Positions 17,840 to 27,754 of a stretch of DNA of 64,000 nucleotides are shown here, piece after piece (positions within the stretch are counted from its first letter, which is position 1; every line of letters begins with the position of its first letter). This DNA is from Bin94 sp965215535 (GTDB lineage: Bacteria; Gemmatimonadota; Gemmatimonadetes; Longimicrobiales; Gaopeijiaceae): contig OZ244063.1 in NCBI GenBank assembly GCA_965215535.1, positions 1 through 64,000 on the forward strand. The letters are read 5' to 3'. The notes beneath the pieces are model-generated. The model was given only the letters and a program-made list of their open reading frames with translations, was not told where the DNA came from and searched no databases. A program made the position numbers and the translations under genes.

Positions 17840-18976
17840 ATGAACAACAACAATCATGCCGGGGTTGCCAGCCCCGTTGCGGCGACCTCCCTGGCGCTCA
17901 TCGCCCTCGCCATCGCCGCTCCCGCCCCCGCCGCTGTCGCCGCCCAGGACGTGACCGTCACCGAGTACGAACCGCGCAACACCCTGGTTGTTCCCGGCCA
18001 CCCGGTCACCCGCGCCCGCTTCCCCTTCGTTGACATTCATGGCCACCAGCGCGGCGCGGGAATGTCGTCCGCCGATGTGGACCGGCTCGTTGCCGAGATG
18101 GACGAGCTCAATATGGCGGTGATGGTGAACCTCTCGGGCGGCAGCGGCATCAACCTGGCCGCAGGACTCGAGGCCATGGCCGGGCGGCATCCGTCGCGCT
18201 TCATCTTCTTTGCCAATACCAACTTCTTTGGCGTGGGCGAGGGCGACTGGGGCGAGGCGGCCGCCGCACAGCTCGAAGAGGATGTGCGCGCGGGGGCGTC
18301 GGGGCTGAAGATCTTCAAGGGTCTGGGGATGGCCGATCGGGACACCGACGGCAACCGCATTGCAATTGACGACCCGCGTCTGGCTCCGCTCTGGGAGAAG
18401 GCCGGCGAGCTGGGCATTCCGGTTCTGATTCACTCCGCCGACCCGGCCGAGTTCTGGCAGCCTCACGACCGCTTCAACGAGCGCTGGCTCGAGCTTCGGC
18501 TGCGTCCCCGGCGCATTCGGCCTCCCGGTCGCTTTCCGCCCTTTGAACAGATTATCGGCGAACAGCACAATCTCTTTCGCAATCATCCCAACACGAACTT
18601 CATCGCTGCACACCTCGGCTGGCTCGGCCACGACCTTGCCCGTCTCGGTGCCCTCCTCGATGAAATTCCCAACATGCATGTGGGTCTGGGCGCGGTGATC
18701 TACGAGCTCGGACGGCAGCCCCGCTTTGCGCGCGAGTGGCTGATTCGCTATCAGGATCGCGTTCTCATGGGCAAGGATTCCTACAACCAGGAGGAGTTCC
18801 ACACCTACTTTCGCGTCTTTGAGACCGAGGACGACTACTTCGACTACTATCGTCGCTATCACGCCTTCTGGCAGATGTACGGGCTGGGGCTCCCCGACGA
18901 GGTCTTGCGCAAGATCTACTACGGGAATGCGCTCAGATTGCTTCCTGCAATCGACCGGGAGCTCTTTCCGGGGTGA
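17840..18976 (+). CDS. Amidohydrolase family (amidohydro_2) secreted protein
   Basis: The 378-aa product has a signal peptide (to about residue 36, AAVAAQ) and a TIM-barrel metal-dependent hydrolase fold: FVDIHGHQ gives the HxH metal ligands, LGIPVLIHSAD and NFIAAHLGW further His ligands, and RVLMGKDSY the late Asp. Members hydrolyse or decarboxylate small carbonyl compounds. CGGAG lies 8 bases before the ATG. It is followed, 259 bases on, by a Tat-exported aldo/keto reductase, so both may act on exported small molecules. Confidence 0.85.
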   Translation: MNNNNHAGVASPVAATSLALIALAIAAPAPAAVAAQDVTVTEYEPRNTLVVPGHPVTRARFPFVDIHGHQRGAGMSSADVDRLVAEMDELNMAVMVNLSGGSGINLAAGLEAMAGRHPSRFIFFANTNFFGVGEGDWGEAAAAQLEEDVRAGASGLKIFKGLGMADRDTDGNRIAIDDPRLAPLWEKAGELGIPVLIHSADPAEFWQPHDRFNERWLELRLRPRRIRPPGRFPPFEQIIGEQHNLFRNHPNTNFIAAHLGWLGHDLARLGALLDEIPNMHVGLGAVIYELGRQPRFAREWLIRYQDRVLMGKDSYNQEEFHTYFRVFETEDDYFDYYRRYHAFWQMYGLGLPDEVLRKIYYGNALRLLPAIDRELFPG

Positions 18977-19235
18977 GGGGGGAAGGCGGGTGGCGCGGCG
19001 CGGGAGACCGCCAGGGCAACTGCTCCACTGCGAGCTGCCTCAAGCTGTTGCGTCAATCTGGCGCAACGTGGGTGCGCACTTCCGGTCCTCGCCTCAACAA
19101 ACGCGCCCCATCCGCTGTCCCTGTATGGCGACCCTTGCGCACCGATCCTCCACAGGCCCATCCTTTCCCCATCCCCCATCCCGATTTCACTTCTCTCTCC
19201 TCAATCTTTCCTCGCGGACAAAGGAACCCCCGCCC

Positions 19236-20195
19236 ATGCTGAATAGACGAAGCTGGATTCGCACCACTGCGGCCGCCACCGCCGGCACGGCCCTCTCTCT
19301 TCGCCCCGAGCTTCTCGCGGCTCTGGCGCGTCAGGAGATGACGACCCGCATGATTCCCGCGACCGGCGAGGCCCTTCCGATCGTGGGACTTGGAAGCTCG
19401 GCGACCTTCTCGCGGGTGGCGCGCGGCGACGATGTCAGCCAGTTGGCCGAGGTGCTCGGCACCTTTGTGGACCGCGGCGGCACCGTCTTCGACACCGCCC
19501 CCAGCTACGGGACCTCCGAGGAGGTTGCGGGGCGGCTTGCGCGCGATCTGGGGATTACCGATCGCATCTTCTGGGCCACCAAGGTGAATGTGGCGCGGCG
19601 CGGAGGCAGTGCGGACGCGGCCGAGGCCCGGGCGCAGCTCGAGCGCTCCTTCACCTACTTCGGCATCGATCAAATCGATCTTGTACAGGTGCACAACCTG
19701 GGCGATCTGCCGACCCAGATGCCGATCATCGAGGAGCTCAAGGCCGAGGGCCGCATTCGCTATATCGGCACAACGCTCACGCCGCGCGGCCCCCGCTACG
19801 AGCGCTTGATTCAGGCCATGCGCGACTACCCGCTCGACTTTATCGGGGTGGATTATGCGGTGGACAACACCGATGCCGCCGACGAGGTTCTGCCTCTGGC
19901 GCAGGAACGGGGGATTGGCGTGCTGATTTACGCGCCCTTCGGCCGGACCCGTCTCTGGTCGCGGGTGGGCGATCGCGAGCTTCCCGACTGGGCCGCCGAC
20001 TTCGGCGCAGAGAGCTGGGCGCAGTTCTTTATCAAATTTGCCGCCGCGCACCCGGCCGTCACCTGCGTGACCCCCGCAACGAGCCGTCCCGAGCACATGA
20101 TCGACAACCTGGGCGCCGGGCTGGGACGCCTCCCCGACGAGGACGAGCAGCAGCGGATGATCGAGCTGGTCAACGCGCTTCCGCAGGCCGGGTGA
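19236..20195 (+). CDS. Aldo/keto reductase with Tat-like signal
   Basis: The 319-aa product starts with a twin-arginine-like leader (LNRRSWIRTTAAATAGTAL) followed by the aldo/keto reductase barrel. FDTAPSYGTSEEVAGR carries the catalytic Asp and Tyr, FWATKVNV the Lys and DLVQVHNL the His of the tetrad. NADPH-dependent reduction of a carbonyl is the family activity. The frame is open further upstream, but the ATG at 19236 fits the leader. Only 21 bases separate it from the amidase start. Confidence 0.9.
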   Translation: MLNRRSWIRTTAAATAGTALSLRPELLAALARQEMTTRMIPATGEALPIVGLGSSATFSRVARGDDVSQLAEVLGTFVDRGGTVFDTAPSYGTSEEVAGRLARDLGITDRIFWATKVNVARRGGSADAAEARAQLERSFTYFGIDQIDLVQVHNLGDLPTQMPIIEELKAEGRIRYIGTTLTPRGPRYERLIQAMRDYPLDFIGVDYAVDNTDAADEVLPLAQERGIGVLIYAPFGRTRLWSRVGDRELPDWAADFGAESWAQFFIKFAAAHPAVTCVTPATSRPEHMIDNLGAGLGRLPDEDEQQRMIELVNALPQAG

Positions 20196-20216
20196 GGCGA
20201 AAGGGGGATGGGACGC

Positions 20217-21852
20217 ATGGATCGCCGCCGATTTTTGGGAACCGCCGCCGGGGGAGCCGCTGCGGCCAGCGTGCTGGGGGGGGACCGCCTGTGCTCCGGG
20301 CGAAGCCGGAAACCCCGGGCAGGACGCCGAATCCGCTCCCTCTCAATCCTCTTTCGCGCTCGACGAGGCCACCGTTGCCGATCTGCAGGCCGCAATGGAG
20401 ACGGGCGAGCAGAGCGCGCGTTCGATTGCCGAACTCTATCTCGATCGCATTGCGGCGCTGAATGCGCAGGGCCCGGAGCTGCGGGCGGTGATCGAGACCA
20501 ACCCCGAGGCGCTGGAGATCGCCGACCGACTCGACGAGGAGCGTCGCCGCGAGGGCCCGCGCGGACCCCTTCACGGCATCCCTGTCGCACTCAAGGACAA
20601 TATCGACACGCATGACCGCATGACCACCACGGCGGGGTCGCTCGCGCTCGAGGGGTCGGTGCCGCTGCAGGATTCCTTCATTGCCGAGAGGCTGCGCGCG
20701 GCCGGGGCGGTCATCCTGGCCAAGCTCAACATGAGCGAATGGGCCTACTTTCGGGGCGAACGCGCAACGAGCGGGTGGAGTGCGCGCGGCGGACAGTGCC
20801 GCAATCCCTATGCGCTCGACCGCAACCCGTGCGGATCGTCGTCGGGATCGGGAGTGGCGGCGGCGGCGAATCTTTCGGCGCTCACCATCGGAACCGAGAC
20901 CGGCGGTTCGATCATGTGTCCCTCGTCGATCAATGGCATTGTCGGAATCAAGCCCACGGTGGGCCTCTGGAGCCGCTCGGGGATCATTCCCATCTCCTCG
21001 TCGCAGGACACGGCCGGGCCGATGTGCCGCACGGTGCGCGATGCGGCGATCCTTCTGGGTCCCCTTGCCGGCGTCGATGCGCGCGATCCGGCCACCGCCG
21101 CCAGCGCAGGCAACGCCCACGCCGATTATGCGCAGTTCCTGGACGCGGGGGGACTCCGGGGCGCGCGGATTGGGGTGGCGCGCAGCTTCGGCGGCTTCTC
21201 TCCCGACGAGATGGCGCTCTTCGAGGATGCGATTCAGGCCATGCGCGAGGCAGGTGCAACTCTTGTCGATCCCGCAAATCTGCCGCCGGCCGCCTGGAAC
21301 GACGCCCAGCCGCTGATCGTTCTCGAGTACGAGTTCAAGGCCACCATGAACGCCTACCTGGCCTCGCTGGGGCCTGCGGCGCCGGTGAAGACGCTGGCCG
21401 AGATCATCGCGTTCAACGAGCGCAACGCCGAGCGCACAATGCCGCACTTCGGGCAGGAGCGCCTGATCGCATCGGAGGCGCGCGGACCGCTGACCGATTC
21501 TCTGTATCTGGAGGCCGTGGAGTCGATTCAGCGCGGCGCCCGCGAAGAGGGCATCGATGCGGTGATGAACGAGCACGACCTCGATGCCATTGTGGCGCCG
21601 ACCCGCAGCGTGGCGTGGAAGACCGATCATATCGTCGGCGACCGTCTGACCGGCGGATCGAGCGCGGGACCGGCTGCAATTGCGGGCTATCCCGACATCA
21701 GCGTTCCCATGGGGCGGGTTTCGGGTTTGCCGGTGGGCGTCTCCTTCTTCGGTCGGCGCTGGAGCGAGCCTGTCCTTCTGCGCCTTGCCTATGGCTTCGA
21801 GCAGGCGACCGGGCATCGCGCTCCGCCCACCTTCGCTCCCACTCTGGGGTAG
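20217..21852 (+). pseudogene. Amidase (amidase-signature family), frameshifted in a G8 tract
   Basis: The N-terminal Tat leader (MDRRRFLGTAAGGAAAAS) is in one frame and the body in another; they join at the eight-G run 20276-20283, where seven G would give LGG then TACAPGE, a lipobox-like junction. The body is a normal amidase-signature Ser hydrolase: HGIPVALKDNIDT holds the catalytic Lys, NPCGSSSGSG the cis-Ser and GTETGGSI the nucleophile Ser. Joined length is about 545 codons. AAGGGGG lies 9 bases before the ATG at 20217. Either sequencing error, a decaying gene or slipped-strand variation. Confidence 0.86.
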
Positions 21853-21927
21853 GGGATCGGGGGAATGTACAACGGACTGCACATGACCCGTTCGACATGT
21901 GCGAATGGATGCGCAGTTCATGCACGG

Positions 21928-21967
21928 ATTGCACAATTATGCAAAGAATTGCAAGATTATGCAAAAT
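21928..21967 (+). repeat. Imperfect 20-bp tandem repeat in an AT-rich gap
   Basis: Two 20-base units starting ATTGCA and containing ATTATGCAAA lie head to tail at 21928-21947 and 21948-21967 (16 of 20 identical). They sit in the 198-base gap before the 22051 gene and could be an operator or only a low-complexity remnant. Confidence 0.45.
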
Positions 21968-22050
21968 ACAAAGCCGCATATGAACCGCAATCGCGTATGC
22001 ATCACAACCGCATACAGATGAAAATCGTCAAACGCCAAAGGAGGACATGA

Positions 22051-22542
22051 ATGAAATCACTGGCGCGCAATATCGGAGCCGCGGTGCTGGGCTGGGTGAC
22101 CATGACGGTGGGCGTCTTTATTCTGATGACGATCATGTGGACGATTCTGGGCCCCGAGGGCGCCTTTCTGCCACAGAGCTGGGACGTCTCGCCGACCTGG
22201 CTCGCAGGATCGATCGGAGTGGGGCTTCTTGCCGGAATCTGCGGCGGCCTGATGGCGGCGGTTGTCGGCGAGGGCCGCTGGGGGGTTCGACTTCTGGTGA
22301 CGCTCGTGCTTGTGCTGGGCGGGGTGACCGCTGTCATGTTGCAGATGGGTCTGGCCGGCGCGTCCGCCGAGGCCGGTCCGCGTCCCGCCGAGGTCGGGAT
22401 GCTCGTCGCCATGAACAGCGCTCAACAACCGCTCTGGGTGGCCTGGCTGAATCCGCTGCTCGGCGCTTTCGGGGCGCTCCTGGGTGCGCGCATGATCCCC
22501 GCATACCGTCGCGGCAAACCCTCGCCGGAGGGGGTCGAGTAG
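22051..22542 (+). CDS. Hypothetical four-helix membrane protein
   Basis: The 163-aa product has four hydrophobic segments (about residues 8-31, 50-72, 80-100 and 126-146). The AGGAGG at 22039-22044 is 6 bases from the ATG at 22051; the nearer ATG at 22047 is in another frame and too close. I recognise no family. Transcribed toward the minus-strand S51 peptidase. Confidence 0.65.
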   Translation: MKSLARNIGAAVLGWVTMTVGVFILMTIMWTILGPEGAFLPQSWDVSPTWLAGSIGVGLLAGICGGLMAAVVGEGRWGVRLLVTLVLVLGGVTAVMLQMGLAGASAEAGPRPAEVGMLVAMNSAQQPLWVAWLNPLLGAFGALLGARMIPAYRRGKPSPEGVE

Positions 22543-22618
22543 GGCGTTTTCTCAGGGGCGAGCCAAACGCGGTAGAGAATCGGGTGCCTGCTTTCCATCC
22601 CCTCCCACACGCTACCCC

Positions 22619-23704
22619 TCACTCCTGCCGCTCCGCAACCACGGCTCCCGCCTCAACCCGCATCTCCACCACATCGGCGCGGCCACCAAAGGCAACGGGC
22701 CACCTCCCCACGCTGCCCTCCGGCAGGCGCACCCGTCTGATTCCCTTCAGCGTCAGCGGTACACCCGGGGCGAGTTCGGCCGGTCCGGCCACCTCGTAGA
22801 GCCAGGCGGCCCCCTCACCGCGCGAGGTCACCCGGTACTCGTCGAATTCCAGGGTGAGCGCGACGCCCTCGTCCAGTCCCACGCCCACCACCGGGCCGCT
22901 GCCGCGATCGGCCAGGAAGCGGGCCAGGAAGGCTAGCAGGCGGCCCTCGCGTTGACGCTCCATGAAGTGGCTGTCCACAAGAACGCCTTCGAGTTCGGGT
23001 TGCGCGAATGCGGGGTAGGCAAGGCTGACCTCGAGGCGCAGAGGGTCGGCCAGCGCCTCGAGCGAGCTCACCGTGCCGTGCCGGGCGTCGAATGCGCCCT
23101 CGCCCAGCGATGCCGCTCCCGCGCTGGTACCTCCCACTGTGGCGTCGCGCCGGGCGACTGCGGCCAGGGAGTCGTGAAGGGCTGGGGGCCAGAGACCCAG
23201 ATAGTCCCACTGGTCGCCCCCGGCAAGCCAGACGGCCTCGGCCCGGCCCACTCTGCACAACACGGCGGGGTCGGCGCCCGCCTGAGGGTTGCTGGTGCGG
23301 ATTGTGATCACGGTTGCCGGCGTAATGCTGGCCAGAGCGCCAATGAAGTAGTTGGGGTAGCTGGTCAGCGAACCGCTGGTGCGGAGTACGACGATGTCGC
23401 CGGCGAACGATGCCTCGACGAACTGCCGGGCCGCCCTGTCCTCTTCGCGGCCGCCGCCCATGAGCACAAGGCGGCGTTGTGGAATTCTGCGAGTGTCGGC
23501 ACCGGTTCCGGCGAAGCCCCCGATCTCGATTCCGGGCCCCGGATCGGGACAGCGATCGATTGCCTCGGGCGGAGACGGCACAAGCGGATCCGGATCTGCA
23601 CAGGCTGTCATTCCCATGCCCGCAACCCCAATGGCAGTCGCAACCGCAATTGTGCTCCGCGCTCCTGTCACAGTTGCGAAGCCCGGCGCAGATCGTCTCC
23701 ACAT
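22619..23704 (-). CDS. Cyanophycinase-like S51 family peptidase lipoprotein
   Basis: The 361-aa product has a lipoprotein signal ending MTAC and a class-I glutamine-amidotransferase-like fold. LVLMGGGREED, VWLAGGDQWDY and GGTSAGAASLGE (nucleophile Ser) match peptidase S51/cyanophycinase, which cleave beta-Asp-Arg or Asp-X dipeptides; DSHFMERQREGRLLAFL carries the His region. I start at 23704, whose Met opens a normal signal peptide; the frame is open to 23800. The substrate may be dipeptides, in keeping with the other exported peptidases nearby. Confidence 0.87.
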   Translation of the reverse strand: MWRRSAPGFATVTGARSTIAVATAIGVAGMGMTACADPDPLVPSPPEAIDRCPDPGPGIEIGGFAGTGADTRRIPQRRLVLMGGGREEDRAARQFVEASFAGDIVVLRTSGSLTSYPNYFIGALASITPATVITIRTSNPQAGADPAVLCRVGRAEAVWLAGGDQWDYLGLWPPALHDSLAAVARRDATVGGTSAGAASLGEGAFDARHGTVSSLEALADPLRLEVSLAYPAFAQPELEGVLVDSHFMERQREGRLLAFLARFLADRGSGPVVGVGLDEGVALTLEFDEYRVTSRGEGAAWLYEVAGPAELAPGVPLTLKGIRRVRLPEGSVGRWPVAFGGRADVVEMRVEAGAVVAERQE

Positions 23705-23842
23705 TGATGCAGTTGCGCACCGCCGCACGCGGGCGTATGCACACCCGGACACCTCTGCACAACACAGGCGCGCACCCGCCTCATCCGGCCCCGCCGCCAC
23801 CTGCCCGGGAATTCCGCCCGGCGCCTCGTCAGGAGCTGCACA

Positions 23843-24229
23843 TCAGGTCAGCCGTCCATCGCTTTCGAGCTTCTTGACCACCGCCCACCCCAGCCCCTCG
23901 GTGACGCTGGCCGCCACCGCCGCCCGCACCACCTGTCCATAGACCGGCAGCCAGCGCAGCACAAGGTTGGCTCCACCGCGCCCCACAATGCTGCCGAGCG
24001 ATGCGTAGAGGGTCGAACGCACCGCCGCGTCGGTCCAGGGAACCTCGAACTCGTCGGCCAGAGCGGTAATCATTCCCACCTGGATCGGCATGATTGCCAC
24101 CGAATCCGAGCCGGGAATGATTGCAATGGCGGCCGCCCCGCCCGCAGCCGCAGCCGCTCCATGAATGATTGTGGCACAGCGACGTTGCCGGTCGGGAACC
24201 AGACGGCGGAATTCACTGCGGATCTTCAT
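23843..24229 (-). CDS. DUF697-like small membrane-associated protein
   Basis: The 128-aa product has two hydrophobic Ala/Gly-rich stretches and the DUF697 hallmark DSVAIMPIQVGMITALADEF, as found in YcjF-like proteins and in GTPase-linked domains. A GAGGAG lies 7 bases before the ATG at 24229; longer upstream reading is a shadow of the propeller gene. The role of such stand-alone forms is unknown. The 137 bases to the upstream gene hold nothing else. Confidence 0.7.
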   Translation of the reverse strand: MKIRSEFRRLVPDRQRRCATIIHGAAAAAGGAAAIAIIPGSDSVAIMPIQVGMITALADEFEVPWTDAAVRSTLYASLGSIVGRGGANLVLRWLPVYGQVVRAAVAASVTEGLGWAVVKKLESDGRLT

Positions 24230-24366
24230 CGTGCGCTCCTCTATGTCGGTGGGCATGTCGCCGGGGCGTTGTGCGCGAACTAGCCAGGGTCCAATCGCGA
24301 GCAGGAGTCCCAATTCATTGTGATTGTCACGAGGCGCCGGAATCCTTTCTCCGCACAGGCGGCCAA

Positions 24367-27300
24367 CTAACTCACAATTCTTCCCCGGGGCGGCAGCACC
24401 ACCGCAGGCAGTCCCATGCGCTCCACGGCCTCGTTGAAGCGGCGGAGCTCGTTTTCGAGCAGATCGGTGTAGCGGGCGCGCACAACATTCCACTCCTCGA
24501 GCAGCGTGTCGAAGCGCTCCAGCGTTCCCGGGTGCGGCGTTCCCTCGGCCCCGCCCGAGATGTAGCCATCGGTCCCGGTAATGCGTCCGTACAGCTCCAG
24601 CCACTGGTTGTCCAGGCGCGGCTCGAAGCGGATCGGGTCCTGCGACGACTGGTTGCGCGTCTGCATCAGCTCTTCGGTGACTGCGGTCGATTTCATCGTC
24701 AGCGAATCGGCCAGGGGCTGCAGCTCGCCGTCGCGGCTGGCTGTCCGGGCGCGCTCCATGACCCCTTCGACCTGTTCGCGAATCGTCTCGAGCTCCTCGA
24801 TCGCCCGCGTAATCGAATTGATGGAGTCGCGCGCGATCATCGCAATCCGGAATTGATCCTCGTAGCTTGCCTGGGTGACCTCGGGAATGCGCGGATCGGG
24901 CAGCAGTTGCAGTTCGCGCTCCTGGCTGACCTCGCCCAGCGTCAGACGCACCCGGTAGCGCCCCGGCGGTGCCGCCACACCCCCGCTGTAGCCCCACGTC
25001 ACCGCCCCTTCGGGCAGATCGGGCCCCGGATAGGAGATTGTCCAGGCAATCCGATTCAGCCCCGCCGTCTTCGGGGTTTCTTCGGCTTCCTCTTCCTCGA
25101 CCAGCGCCGAATCCGATGCAAAGAGCCGCACCCGCGCGCCCTCTGCGTCCATAATCTCGATCTGTAGCGCCTCGTCGGGCTCCTCGGCCAGATAGTAGTG
25201 AATCTGCGCCCCCGCCGGCGCCGCTTCCGGGTTCAGCTCCGACAGACCCACCGTGCCGACATTGGTCAGCCGCCGGGTGTCGCGCGGCGCAAAGAGATGA
25301 ACGCCATCGGCAGATGCGACCGCCGTCTCGAGCTCGCGCAGCGGACTGATGTCGTCCAGGATCCAGAAGGAGCGCCCCTGGGTCGAGACGATCAGGTCGT
25401 CGTGCGCAACCCGCATTCCCGTGATCGGCGTAATCGGCAGATTCTGCTGAAAGCCCTGCCACGAACCACCCCCATCGAACGACACAAAGACCCCGTATTC
25501 GGTTCCTGCAAAGAGAAGCCCCTCGTGTGCGGGGTCCTCGCGCACCGTGCGCACCGGGTGGTCATTCGGAATTCCGGTGGTGTTCAGAGTCCAGCTTGCG
25601 CCAAAGTCGTCGGTGCGGAAGACATAGGGCTCAAAGTCGTCCATGCGGTAGCGTTGCACCGCCAGCCAGGCGCGTCCGGGCACATGTTCCGAGAGCTCAA
25701 TCTCGTCCACCGTGCCCAGCGCAGGCATCGCCGCCGGAGTAATTTCGGTCCAGCTTGCGCCGCCATCGCGCGTAATGTGAACCCGCCCGTCGTCGCTTCC
25801 CGCCCAGATTTCATTGGCGTCGAAGGGCGATTCCGCCAGCGAAAAGACAACATTGTAGATCTCCACCCCCGTCACATCGGCGTTGATCGGTCCGCCCGCC
25901 TGTTCCTGATGCGCCGGATTGTCGGTTGTCAGGTCGGGGCTGATCGTCTCCCAGGTCACGCCCTCGTCGCGCGAACGGTTTACATATTGCGATGCATGAT
26001 AGAGAACGTTCGGGTCGTGGCGGCTGACCAGCATCGGCGATACCCACTGAAAGCGATGCACAAGATCCTTTGCCGCCATGCCAAGCTGCAACTGCGGATA
26101 CAGCATGATATTGCGACGCTGTCCCGATTGAAGATCGTAGCGGTCCATGACTCCGCCGTAGCAGCCCGCATAGACAATGTGCGGGCGATCGGGATCGAGG
26201 GCGATCGGTCCGGTTTCGCATCCGCCGACATTGAGCCAGTGCTGCTTGGGATAGAGCGTGTTGACGTCCGACCAGGCCGGCACCGATATTGTGGTATTGT
26301 CCTGCTGGGCGCCGTAGAGCCGGTAGGGGAAGCCGTTGTCGACAATGACGTCGTAGAGCTCGGCGGTGGGCTGATTGAAGTAGGTGGACCAGGTTGCGCC
26401 GCCATTGACGGTGACCTGTGCGCCCCCATCGTTGGCAACCACCATGCGGTCGGGATTGTCGGGGTGAATCCAGAGATCGTGCACATCGCCGTGCGGCACC
26501 GGAATCACCTCGAAGGTTATGCCCCCATCGACCGAACGATAGAGGGCCGTGTTGAGCGCATAGACGGTATTGGCATCGACCGGATCGGCCTGTACATGCG
26601 TATAGTACCAGGCGCGCTGGCGCAGGGCGTTGTCGGAGTTGGTGCGCGTCCAGCTTGCGCCGCCATCGTCGGAACGATAGACCCCGCCTGCGGGTTCGGC
26701 CTCGACAATCGCCCATACCCGGTCGGGGTTTGCCGGCGAAACGCTGACGCCCACCTTGCCCACTACTCCCTCGGGCAGGCCGCCGCCCAGCTTTGTCCAG
26801 CTTTCGCCCCCATCGACCGACTTGTACACGCCGCCCTCCTCGGCCCCCGAGATCAGCGTCCACGGCTTGCGCTCGCCGCGCCACATGCCCGCATAGAGAA
26901 TGCGCGGGTTGGTCATGTCCATCGTCAGGTCGGAGGCGCCGGTGGAGTCGTTCAGCGCCAGCACATGCTCCCAGCTCTCGCCGCCATCGCGCGAACGGAA
27001 GATGCCCCGCTCGGGGTTCTTCCCGAAGGGATGCCCCAGCGCCGCCGCATAGACAAGGTTGTGATCCTCGGGGTGAACCTCGATGCGCCCGATCTGTCCG
27101 GCCTCGGCAAGCCCGATAAAGTGCCATGTGCGCCCGCCATCGACCGACTTCCAGGCGCCCCGGCCCGCCGAGGTGTTGCCGCGAATGTCCATCGACCCCT
27201 CGCCCACATAGATCACGTTGGGGTCGGAGTCGGCGACCCGCACCGCCCCGATCGATCCCCCGAAGAATCCATCCGAGATATTGGTCCAGGTCACCCCGTT

Positions 27301-27582
27301 GTCGTCGGTCTGCCAGACGCCGCCGCCAGTCGTGCCCATGAGCCAGCGATCGGAATCGCGCACGAATCCGGTGGCCGCCGTCGAGCGTCCGCCGCGGTAG
27401 GGCCCCGCCATGCGGTAGCGCAGCTCCCCGAAGGTCAGGGAGTCGAACTGTTGCGCCTCGAGAGGAGCGGGAACGAATGCGGTCGGGGGGGCCATGGTCG
27501 CCGTCGCTGCCCAGAGGAGCGTTGCGGCCAGCGTGGCCGGGCCCGGACGCAGAGAACGCGAAACGTGCCTGGGGGTGTGCAT
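24367..27582 (-). CDS. Large secreted Asp-box (BNR/sortilin-like) beta-propeller protein
   Basis: The 1071-aa product has a signal peptide (to about residue 43, PLEAQ) and a long array of Asp-box repeats of the SxDxGxTW type: QTDDNGVTWT, KSVDGGRTWH, RSRDGGESWE, KSVDGGESWT, RSDDGGASWT, TRDGGASWT, RTDDFGASWT. These fold into one or two beta-propellers like VPS10/sortilin or glycosyl-hydrolase-type proteins. The C-terminal 200 residues include an Ig-like region (GRYRVRLTLGEVSQERELQL) and a charged helical part. This architecture is common in Gemmatimonadota and Acidobacteriota; enzymatic activity is not shown by sequence. The ATG at 27582 is chosen for the signal peptide. Confidence 0.88.
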   Translation of the reverse strand: MHTPRHVSRSLRPGPATLAATLLWAATATMAPPTAFVPAPLEAQQFDSLTFGELRYRMAGPYRGGRSTAATGFVRDSDRWLMGTTGGGVWQTDDNGVTWTNISDGFFGGSIGAVRVADSDPNVIYVGEGSMDIRGNTSAGRGAWKSVDGGRTWHFIGLAEAGQIGRIEVHPEDHNLVYAAALGHPFGKNPERGIFRSRDGGESWEHVLALNDSTGASDLTMDMTNPRILYAGMWRGERKPWTLISGAEEGGVYKSVDGGESWTKLGGGLPEGVVGKVGVSVSPANPDRVWAIVEAEPAGGVYRSDDGGASWTRTNSDNALRQRAWYYTHVQADPVDANTVYALNTALYRSVDGGITFEVIPVPHGDVHDLWIHPDNPDRMVVANDGGAQVTVNGGATWSTYFNQPTAELYDVIVDNGFPYRLYGAQQDNTTISVPAWSDVNTLYPKQHWLNVGGCETGPIALDPDRPHIVYAGCYGGVMDRYDLQSGQRRNIMLYPQLQLGMAAKDLVHRFQWVSPMLVSRHDPNVLYHASQYVNRSRDEGVTWETISPDLTTDNPAHQEQAGGPINADVTGVEIYNVVFSLAESPFDANEIWAGSDDGRVHITRDGGASWTEITPAAMPALGTVDEIELSEHVPGRAWLAVQRYRMDDFEPYVFRTDDFGASWTLNTTGIPNDHPVRTVREDPAHEGLLFAGTEYGVFVSFDGGGSWQGFQQNLPITPITGMRVAHDDLIVSTQGRSFWILDDISPLRELETAVASADGVHLFAPRDTRRLTNVGTVGLSELNPEAAPAGAQIHYYLAEEPDEALQIEIMDAEGARVRLFASDSALVEEEEAEETPKTAGLNRIAWTISYPGPDLPEGAVTWGYSGGVAAPPGRYRVRLTLGEVSQERELQLLPDPRIPEVTQASYEDQFRIAMIARDSINSITRAIEELETIREQVEGVMERARTASRDGELQPLADSLTMKSTAVTEELMQTRNQSSQDPIRFEPRLDNQWLELYGRITGTDGYISGGAEGTPHPGTLERFDTLLEEWNVVRARYTDLLENELRRFNEAVERMGLPAVVLPPRGRIVS

Positions 27583-27754
27583 GAATGGGATCCTGATCTT
27601 GGGTCGTAGGGATGTGTGTTTGGGGGGGTTCGGGAGCCCTGCGGCGCTGCGGGCGGCCCACGACACAAGGTCGCACCCCGGAATCGATTGGGGAAGCTGC
27701 GGCGGGGATTCGGTCACCCTTCCCGGGTGCCGAACCGCATGCCGCCGGGGCTTG

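Noticed and set aside
25198..27609. 803-aa plus-strand ORF opposite the Asp-box protein
   Set aside because: Mirror image of repeat-rich coding sequence; no ribosome site or known domain.
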